DNA of 10,772 nt, taken from NCBI RefSeq assembly GCF_946481715.1, contig NZ_CAMLOV010000178.1, positions 1 to 10,772 of the forward strand, in the 5' to 3' direction. Shown piece after piece: positions 1-5,100 of this stretch. The DNA is from an uncultured Mucilaginibacter sp. (GTDB taxonomy: Bacteria > Bacteroidota > Bacteroidia > Sphingobacteriales > Sphingobacteriaceae). Within the stretch, counting starts at the first letter, position 1, and every line of letters begins with the position of its first letter. A model generated the notes under the pieces. The model had not been told where the DNA came from. It saw nothing but the letters and a program-made list of their open reading frames with translations, and did no database searches. A program made the translations under genes and the position numbers.

Positions 1-336
1 AATTCGCCAAAAACGTTAGAAGCCCTAAGTAGTTTAGCTAAGGTGGCAAATTCGTTTGTTCACAATACACGTAACTCGGGCGCCGTATCGGCAGCGACCT
101 TTGAACGGATGAAGAAAACTTACCATGATTTCTTTTACGATGTGTTAGGGTTGAAGCAGGAAGATAGCGAAGGTGGCGACACCGAAGGTTTGCTTGGTTT
201 AATTGTAACCCTGCGCAACCAGGCAAAAGCCAATAAGGATTATGCCACATCTGATAAAATAAGGGAAGGGCTAAAGCAAATTGGCTTCCAACTGAATGAT
301 AATAAACAAGGTACTACCGATTGGGTGAAAATTTAA
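1..336 (+). CDS. cysS: Cysteinyl-tRNA synthetase, C-terminal part (5' end outside window)
   Basis: The frame is open from base 1 to the TAA at 334-336, giving 111 residues of the C-terminal end. The enzyme charges tRNA-Cys with cysteine in the cytoplasm. The visible part is the all-helical anticodon-side domain. Its end has the family pattern of a helix with 'NKDYATSDKIREGLKQIGF' (window residues about 79-97), then a short strand and 'NDNKQGTTDW', which matches the usual CysRS ending (A.D.IR..L...G...D...GT.W). The catalytic Rossmann domain with HIGH and KMSKS lies upstream and is not seen. A GTG codon at 43 is internal and not a start, because the reading frame and homology continue upstream. 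No hairpin terminator is obvious in the 93 bases after the stop. The assignment is firm for the C-terminus. Confidence 0.93.
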   Translation, partial: NSPKTLEALSSLAKVANSFVHNTRNSGAVSAATFERMKKTYHDFFYDVLGLKQEDSEGGDTEGLLGLIVTLRNQAKANKDYATSDKIREGLKQIGFQLNDNKQGTTDWVKI

Positions 337-397
337 CCATTTTTAACGCCGGTATTGCATAAATGTAGGTTGGGCATACGTACATTTATACACTAAA

Positions 398-405
398 TTA
401 ATTTG
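398..405 (+). promoter_or_regulatory. Possible -7 promoter element (TTAATTTG)
   Basis: TTAATTTG matches 7 of 8 specified or free positions of the Bacteroidota -7 consensus TAnnTTTG and lies 24 bases before the ATG at 430. The nearest upstream TTG (370-372) is 25 bases away, longer than the usual 19-21. A second near match, TACATTTA at 381-388, is an alternative. The call is weak. Confidence 0.25.
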
Positions 406-429
406 AGAATAGCCCGCAAAACATATCCA

Positions 430-1296
430 ATGAAGAAATTATTAGTAGCCGCTTTCGTACTGGCAGGTATCAGCAGTAATGTATCTGCACAAAAAAAAGT
501 TGTTGAGGTTAGCAAAGTAGTAAATGCCGAGATAGACTTTAACAAACAGGTTGAGCGAAAAGGCATAAAAGCCGGTTTTTTGGCAGTTGCCGATCCGGAA
601 GGTATTGTTTTTAAGCCGAATGCTGTAAAGATATCTGAATTCTACGCCACTATTGATAAACAGCCCGGCAAGCTTACCTGGCAGCCGAAAGTTGCCCGTA
701 TTTCTGCCAATGGCGACCTTGCCTTCACCGCCGGGCCGTATGTTTATCAAAACGGCAAAACCGACGACGATAAAGTTTTTGGGCAATATGTTTCCGTATG
801 GAAACTGGATGCAGCCGATAATAAATTAAAACTGCTGATAGACCTTGGTATACAGCACCCGGAGCCGGAAGCGCAAGCCGGTACAGATTTTAGAGAGCCT
901 GATACCGCAAAACAAACTGCCCCAAGTAAAGACCCTTTTAACGGTAAAACAGTTATCATTAATACTGATAAAATACTCAACCACTCGTTAGACCTATCCG
1001 CACTGGCAGCTTATAAAGAATTTTTAAGCCCCGAGGGCATGTACTACTTCCCCGGTTTTGAACCAATTGTAGGCAGGGATAAAGTATCTAAATTTATAGA
1101 TAACGAAGGCATTAGCATCTCTGCACAAACCGTAAATGCAGGCCGGGCCACCAGTAACGACCTTGCTTATAGCTATGGCACTGCCCGCATCCGAAAAGGC
1201 AATATTGTAAACAATTACAATTACGTGCGTATTTGGGAAATAGATGCCAGCCACAAATGGAATGTATTGCTGGAGATATTCTCTACGGTTGAATAA
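430..1296 (+). CDS. Exported protein with two NTF2-like (DUF4440/SnoaL-type) domains
   Basis: This 288-residue protein starts with a clear Sec signal peptide: MKK, a hydrophobic core (residues 4-15), and a cleavage region NVSA|QKK near residue 20. It is therefore predicted to be exported to the periplasm. Two similar halves follow. Residues about 32-142 and 178-288 each hold an alternating helix/strand pattern with 'AFTAGPYVYQNG'/'AYSYGTARIRKG' and then 'YVSVWKLDA'/'YVRIWEIDA', the typical end of DUF4440-type NTF2-like folds (G.y...W.....W.v..d). A 35-residue Pro/Asp-rich linker joins them. I chose ATG 430 over the in-frame TTG at 403, because 430 puts the signal peptide at the N-terminus. 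Catalytic residues cannot be assigned, so the function is unknown; such folds may bind small ligands or act as enzymes. It is a single-gene unit ending in a terminator. Confidence 0.8.
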   Translation: MKKLLVAAFVLAGISSNVSAQKKVVEVSKVVNAEIDFNKQVERKGIKAGFLAVADPEGIVFKPNAVKISEFYATIDKQPGKLTWQPKVARISANGDLAFTAGPYVYQNGKTDDDKVFGQYVSVWKLDAADNKLKLLIDLGIQHPEPEAQAGTDFREPDTAKQTAPSKDPFNGKTVIINTDKILNHSLDLSALAAYKEFLSPEGMYYFPGFEPIVGRDKVSKFIDNEGISISAQTVNAGRATSNDLAYSYGTARIRKGNIVNNYNYVRIWEIDASHKWNVLLEIFSTVE

Positions 1297-1316
1297 CCTT
1301 TATCGTAAATAGCCTC

Positions 1317-1356
1317 AAACAAAAAACGCTAAGCTTAAGCTTAGCGTTTTTTGTTT
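1317..1356. terminator. Bidirectional terminator, 40-nt perfect palindrome
   Basis: The two 20-base halves (1317-1336 and 1337-1356) are exact reverse complements. The GC-containing core is CGCTAAGCTT/AAGCTTAGCG, flanked by an A tract on the left and a T tract on the right. Read on either strand this gives a stem followed by a U run. It lies between the 3' ends of two convergent genes (stops at 1296 on + and 1373 on -), as expected for a two-way intrinsic terminator. Confidence 0.88.
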
Positions 1357-1372
1357 AAATAAGAAATCCTTC

Positions 1373-2335
1373 TCAAAACAACTGCTCAATAATATCGCTG
1401 GCAGATAAGCCTTCTGCTTCGGCGTGGTAGCTGCGTACAATGCGGTGGCTTAATATAGGCTTTGCAACTGCTTTTACATCCTCAATATCCGGCGAATACT
1501 TTCCGTTTAGGACGGCGTGGCATTTTGCGCCTAATATCAAAAATTGCGATGCACGGGGGCCTGCGCCCCAGTTTAGTAAACGCTTTACCTGTGGGGTAGC
1601 AAACTCGCTATCGGGGCGGGTTTTTGATACCAGCTTTACGGCGTACTCCAGTACATTATCCGTTACAGGGATGTTGCGCACCAATTGCTGAAAATAAATG
1701 ATCTGTTCGGCGTTTAATAGCTTGTTTACCGTTGCCTGATGGGTACTGGTTGTGTTTTTTACTACCTGTAACTCCTCTTTAAAGGATGGGTAGTTTAAAG
1801 CCACGTTGAACATAAACCTATCCAGCTGTGCTTCCGGCAGTGGGTATGTGCCTTCTTGCTCTATAGGGTTTTGCGTGGCAAGTACAAAAAATGGTTTTGA
1901 TAGTTTGTGTGTAACACCCGCCGCGGTTACCGCTTTTTCCTGCATGGCCTCTAAAAGCGCTGCCTGGGTTTTTGGCGGGGTACGGTTTATCTCATCTGCC
2001 AGGATGATGTTGGAGAATACCGGCCCGGGTATGAATTTAAAGTTGCGGTCTTCGCCCAATATTTCTGAACCGATAATGTCTGATGGCATCAGGTCGGGCG
2101 TAAACTGGATGCGCTTAAAGTCGAGGTCGAGTACTTGCGCTACCGTTTGTACAAGCAAAGTTTTAGCTAAACCGGGTACACCAACCAGCAGGCAATGCCC
2201 ATTGCTGAAAATAGAGATGAGGACGAATTTAATAACCTCGTCCTGCCCTATAATAACTTTCCCAATCTCTGCACGAATTTGCCCGTAAGCAAGCTTCAAT
2301 GCATCAGCGGCCTCTACATCAGAGCGGTGTTGCAT
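1373..2335 (-). CDS. MoxR-family AAA+ ATPase
   Basis: This 320-residue cytoplasmic ATPase carries the full MoxR set: Walker A GVPGLAKT (52-59), Walker B with D114-E115 followed by the family signature INRTPPKTQAALLEAMQE (116-133), sensor 1 ATQN (153-156) with NPIEQEGTYPLPEAQLDRF (156-174, arginine finger candidate R173), and a sensor 2 region GAGPRAS (257-263, R261). The C-terminal helical lid fills 220-320. MoxR proteins are thought to act as chaperone-like remodelers that help assemble or activate other proteins, often together with DUF58 or VWA-domain partners. No such partner is in this window. It is the second gene of a unit, 7 bases after the stop of the SurA-like gene, so it is probably co-transcribed with it. 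ATG at 2335 is the natural start. The family is certain and the substrate is unknown. Confidence 0.95.
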   Translation of the reverse strand: MQHRSDVEAADALKLAYGQIRAEIGKVIIGQDEVIKFVLISIFSNGHCLLVGVPGLAKTLLVQTVAQVLDLDFKRIQFTPDLMPSDIIGSEILGEDRNFKFIPGPVFSNIILADEINRTPPKTQAALLEAMQEKAVTAAGVTHKLSKPFFVLATQNPIEQEGTYPLPEAQLDRFMFNVALNYPSFKEELQVVKNTTSTHQATVNKLLNAEQIIYFQQLVRNIPVTDNVLEYAVKLVSKTRPDSEFATPQVKRLLNWGAGPRASQFLILGAKCHAVLNGKYSPDIEDVKAVAKPILSHRIVRSYHAEAEGLSASDIIEQLF

Positions 2336-2342
2336 ATTTATA

Positions 2343-3779
2343 TTAAGGTTTTACCTGTGCAGACGTAACTGGCACTACCCATTTTTGTAAAATTGGGTAT
2401 GCCTGGTACTCGCGGTCTATCTTTATGAAAGTTTCTTTACGGCGTTTTTCAAACCATTGGCTTACGGTGCGGTTCAGCTTATCGTCCATGGCCATTTCTT
2501 TTAGTTTGGCAAAGTCCTGTTCAAGGTTAGCTTTATGGGCATCCGTAACCGATTTAAGGTATAATATTTTATAGCTTTTTTTGCCGGTTTGCGCATCAGT
2601 AAACAAGGTTGGCTTAGATATACTGCCCACTTTCATGGTATCAATAACAAGCGCCACCTGCGGGTCTAACTTATCAGTAGGGATGTAAGTAGAACGGGTT
2701 TGAACGTTGTCGGCATTTAACATCATACCGCCGTTGTACTTGGTTTCTTTGTCGTCAGAAAACAACGAGGCCGCACTCGAAAAATCGATCAGCTTGTTGG
2801 CTTTCATTACTGTATATAAACTGTCGGCACTTACTTTGGCCCTGTCTAAACTGGCGGGGGTGGTAACCGGCACAATTAGGAGGTGACGGGTGTGCACCTG
2901 CTCGCCGCGGCGCTCTATTACCTGCAAAAAGTGGAAGCCAAAATCGCTTTCGAATACTGGCGAAATTTCGCCGGCCTTTAACTTAAAAGCTACGGCCGAA
3001 AACTCTTTTACAAACCCGTTACGGTCGTTAAAGCCCAAATCGCCACCATCAGGTGCAGAGCCGGGGTCTTGCGAGTAAAGCCTGGCCAATGCACCAAAAT
3101 CCTCGCCTTTTTTTACCCTTTGGCGTAATTCTTCGGCCTTATCTTTATAATACTGTTTTTCATCTTTGGTCATTTTGGGGTTAAACACAATCTCGCCCAC
3201 TTCAACCTCTTTGTTAAATGTTGGCAAGCTGTCCTTAGGCATCAATTCGAAGAAGCGTTTTACATCCTGTGGCGTAGTATTTACCTTTTCGGTGATTTTC
3301 TGCCTCATGCGCTGCGCTATCATCGATTCTTTAATATCCGGGCGGATCTCATCTTTATATTGGATAATAGACTTGCCCAGGAATGCCTCCAGTTTTTCCT
3401 GCCCGCCTGCCCGCTGTATAAAGCTACGCATACGGCGCTCTACATCGGCATCAACATCTTCGTCTTTCACCTGCACGCTATCAATTACAGCCTGCTGGGC
3501 AAGTAATTTTTGCGTTAATTGGTTTTGCAGCAATACGGCCTTAAAGTCGGCATTCGGCTGCTGCCCGCTTACCAGGTATTGCGCATATTGCAGCTCGATA
3601 TCTGATTGCAAAATAATGCTGGCGCCAACAATAGCTGCAATTTTATCAATTGTACGCACGGGGCCTGTAGGGCCTTTTGCAATGGTGTCTGCTTTTACTT
3701 GTTTTGTAGTATCTATTTGTGCCTGGGCAACGGTAGCAACTAAAAAAATATTTACAATGAATATCCCAATTTTTCTCAT
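2343..3779 (-). CDS. SurA-like periplasmic peptidyl-prolyl cis-trans isomerase (parvulin family)
   Basis: This 478-residue protein is predicted to be a periplasmic foldase for outer-membrane proteins. It has a signal peptide (1-20, hydrophobic 5-19, cleavage VAQA|Q). A SurA-type N-terminal chaperone region follows at about 45-160, beginning 'DKIAAIVGASIILQSDIE' and continuing with long charged helices. Parvulin domain 1 (about 192-290) is well kept, with 'YSQDPGSAPDGGDLGF' (235-250), 'AFKLKAGEISPVFESDFGFH' (264-283) and the closing strand 'FLQVIER'. Parvulin domain 2 (about 295-410) is more divergent: it opens with 'HTRHLLI' and keeps a 'NGGMM' turn, but lacks the usual GGDLG and FGFH sequences. 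It may be a substrate-binding rather than catalytic copy, as in one of the two domains of E. coli SurA. A helical C-terminal tail (410-450) matches SurA architecture. It is the first gene of a unit with moxR and is divergent from the gene at 3922. Confidence 0.9.
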   Translation of the reverse strand: MRKIGIFIVNIFLVATVAQAQIDTTKQVKADTIAKGPTGPVRTIDKIAAIVGASIILQSDIELQYAQYLVSGQQPNADFKAVLLQNQLTQKLLAQQAVIDSVQVKDEDVDADVERRMRSFIQRAGGQEKLEAFLGKSIIQYKDEIRPDIKESMIAQRMRQKITEKVNTTPQDVKRFFELMPKDSLPTFNKEVEVGEIVFNPKMTKDEKQYYKDKAEELRQRVKKGEDFGALARLYSQDPGSAPDGGDLGFNDRNGFVKEFSAVAFKLKAGEISPVFESDFGFHFLQVIERRGEQVHTRHLLIVPVTTPASLDRAKVSADSLYTVMKANKLIDFSSAASLFSDDKETKYNGGMMLNADNVQTRSTYIPTDKLDPQVALVIDTMKVGSISKPTLFTDAQTGKKSYKILYLKSVTDAHKANLEQDFAKLKEMAMDDKLNRTVSQWFEKRRKETFIKIDREYQAYPILQKWVVPVTSAQVKP

Positions 3780-3905
3780 GAATCCGTTAAACTAATAAGG
3801 CGGGTGCTTATACCGCTAAAATGCAAATTTCGGTAAAATTTATTAATAATAATATATAATTAAGCCGTTGTGCGAATATGCCTATAATGCTTCAACTGCT
3901 TTAGG

Positions 3906-3913
3906 TACTTTTG
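3906..3913 (+). promoter_or_regulatory. -7 promoter element TACTTTTG, 8 bases before the start
   Basis: TACTTTTG matches the Bacteroidota -7 consensus TAnnTTTG exactly. With the usual spacing transcription would begin around 3920, two bases before ATG 3922, or about 14 bases before the in-frame ATG 3934. No good -33 TTG is seen at the expected distance; the nearest is 3868-3870, 35 bases upstream. The intergenic region before it (3831-3862) is very AT-rich. Confidence 0.6.
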
Positions 3914-3921
3914 GTTAAAAT

Positions 3922-4509
3922 ATGTTAAATTATATGAAGGTTGATAACCCTAATGCTTTCCGTTTTATTATGCAGGACGAGCTTTACCTGCTGCCGGTGG
4001 ATAAAGTTGCCAAACCCATACCTGCTGCGGCCGAAGAGCCGGTTGCAATGCCTGCGGAGGTTGCTGTTATTGCCGCGCCCGCTGTTGTTGCCGAACCCGA
4101 ACCCTCTCAGCCAATAAAAACGGCTGAGCCTGTATTTAATTATCTGGGTAGCAACAATAAACGCTTTTTGATACTGGTAAACTACCCGGATGACGAATTT
4201 ATAGCATCGGCGCACCTTGCCGCCTTAGAGAATATTTTGAAACGAAAAGAGCTTGTTTTAAATGATGTGGCGATATTCAACACAATTAAATACGCGCCGG
4301 TTACTATGGCGAAGCTGAAGGAGGCTTTTAAGCCCGAAAAGTTGTTGGTGTTGGGTAAAGGCGCTTTGCCTGCCGATTTGGGAAACCTTACCCTCAACAA
4401 GCCGGTATTGGCCGGGGGTAAAGGCATGTTGTATAGTTTTAGCTTTGGCGAGATGATGGACAGCAACGAGATGAAGAAAGTTTTTTGGGAACAGATGAAA
4501 ACCCTTTAA
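3922..4509 (+). CDS. Conserved-looking protein of unknown function; possible DNA polymerase III psi (HolD)-like subunit
   Basis: I do not recognise a named family. The 195 residues fall into three parts. An N-terminal peptide, NAFRFIMQDELYLLP (11-25), looks like a conserved amphipathic motif. A Pro/Ala/Val/Glu-rich linker (about 29-70) looks disordered. A compact alpha/beta domain (79-195) begins with a strand RFLILVNYPDDE (81-92), then a helix (96-110), a strand around VAIFN (116-120), a helix (129-137), a strand LLVLGKG (141-147), and a closing helix with W189 (SNEMKKVFWEQMKTL, 181-195). This layout recalls E. coli psi (HolD): an N-terminal partner-binding peptide joined to a small Rossmann-like domain ending in a Trp-containing helix. 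There is no signal peptide or TM segment, so it is probably cytoplasmic. One base separates it from rdgB, so the two are likely co-expressed. ATG 3934 (residue 5) is an alternative start, better spaced from the promoter. The gene is real; the psi idea is speculative. Confidence 0.8.
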   Translation: MLNYMKVDNPNAFRFIMQDELYLLPVDKVAKPIPAAAEEPVAMPAEVAVIAAPAVVAEPEPSQPIKTAEPVFNYLGSNNKRFLILVNYPDDEFIASAHLAALENILKRKELVLNDVAIFNTIKYAPVTMAKLKEAFKPEKLLVLGKGALPADLGNLTLNKPVLAGGKGMLYSFSFGEMMDSNEMKKVFWEQMKTL

Positions 4510-4510
4510 T

Positions 4511-5095
4511 ATGCAGCAATTAGTTTTTGCAACAAACAACCGCCATAAGCTAATGGAGGTATCTGCCAAAATAAAGGGGCAGCTTACCCTGCTTACCCTT
4601 GATGACATTGGCTGCAACGATGAAATAGACGAAACCGGTGTAACTTTTAGGGAGAATGCATCTATAAAAAGCCGTTTTATATGGGAACGCTACAAGCTTA
4701 ATTGCTTTGGCGACGATAGCGGGCTGGAAATAGACGCCCTAAACGGCGAACCGGGTATCTACTCTGCACGCTATGCAGGGCAGCATGGCAACCACAAGGC
4801 CAATAACGATAAGGTGCTTAAAAACCTGGAAGGACTTAGCAACCGGAAGGCACAGTTCCGTACGGTGATATCGTTGATATGGGAGGGAGAGGAACACTTT
4901 TTTGAAGGAACAGTCGCTGGGACAATACGTACCGAAGTTTGCGGTACCGATGGTTTTGGGTACGACCCATTATTCCAGCCGGATGGTTATCATATTACCT
5001 TCGCCGAAATGGATATGGAACAAAAAAACGCCATCAGCCACCGGTCCATAGCGGTAGAAAAGCTCATTGCCTTTTTAAACACCCAAACCGCTTAG
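4511..5095 (+). CDS. rdgB: XTP/dITP pyrophosphatase, RdgB/HAM1 family (ITPase)
   Basis: This 194-residue cytoplasmic enzyme hydrolyses non-canonical purine nucleoside triphosphates (ITP, dITP, XTP) to monophosphate and pyrophosphate, keeping deaminated bases out of DNA and RNA. All family motifs are present: FATNNRHKLMEV (6-17), with the N and K residues that contact phosphate; E41 and the TFRENA stretch (45-50), which contribute to metal binding and the active site; FGDDSGLEIDALNGEPGIYSAR in two parts (66-77 and 78-87), with the catalytic Asp at D69; GFGYDPLF (148-155); and SHR (176-178) for base recognition. The length is normal for the family. The start lies one base after the stop of the previous gene, suggesting translational coupling. 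Its stop lies 5 bases from the stop of the convergent OstA gene, and no terminator fits between them, so the two transcripts probably overlap at their 3' ends. Confidence 0.96.
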   Translation: MQQLVFATNNRHKLMEVSAKIKGQLTLLTLDDIGCNDEIDETGVTFRENASIKSRFIWERYKLNCFGDDSGLEIDALNGEPGIYSARYAGQHGNHKANNDKVLKNLEGLSNRKAQFRTVISLIWEGEEHFFEGTVAGTIRTEVCGTDGFGYDPLFQPDGYHITFAEMDMEQKNAISHRSIAVEKLIAFLNTQTA

Positions 5096-5100
5096 CTGAA

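Noticed and set aside
403..429. In-frame TTG start nine codons upstream of the NTF2-like gene's ATG
   Set aside because: Using it would bury the signal peptide behind a basic nonapeptide; ATG 430 gives a standard signal peptide.
1806..2288. 160-codon plus-strand open frame opposite moxR
   Set aside because: The minus strand carries every MoxR motif; the antisense frame has none.
3166..3795. Long plus-strand open frame of 209 codons opposite the SurA-like gene
   Set aside because: It is antisense to a clearly real gene; its product is Cys/Ser-rich with no family pattern, as expected for a shadow frame.
3824..3831. Possible minus-strand -7 element GAAATTTG for the SurA-like gene
   Set aside because: It misses the first T of TAnnTTTG and has no TTG at the right distance; it sits 44 bases before the start. 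It may still be a weak promoter, but I would not annotate it.
3878..3904. Eight-codon open frame upstream of the unknown gene, possible leader peptide
   Set aside because: It lies upstream of the predicted transcript start and has no regulatory codon pattern or hairpin pair.
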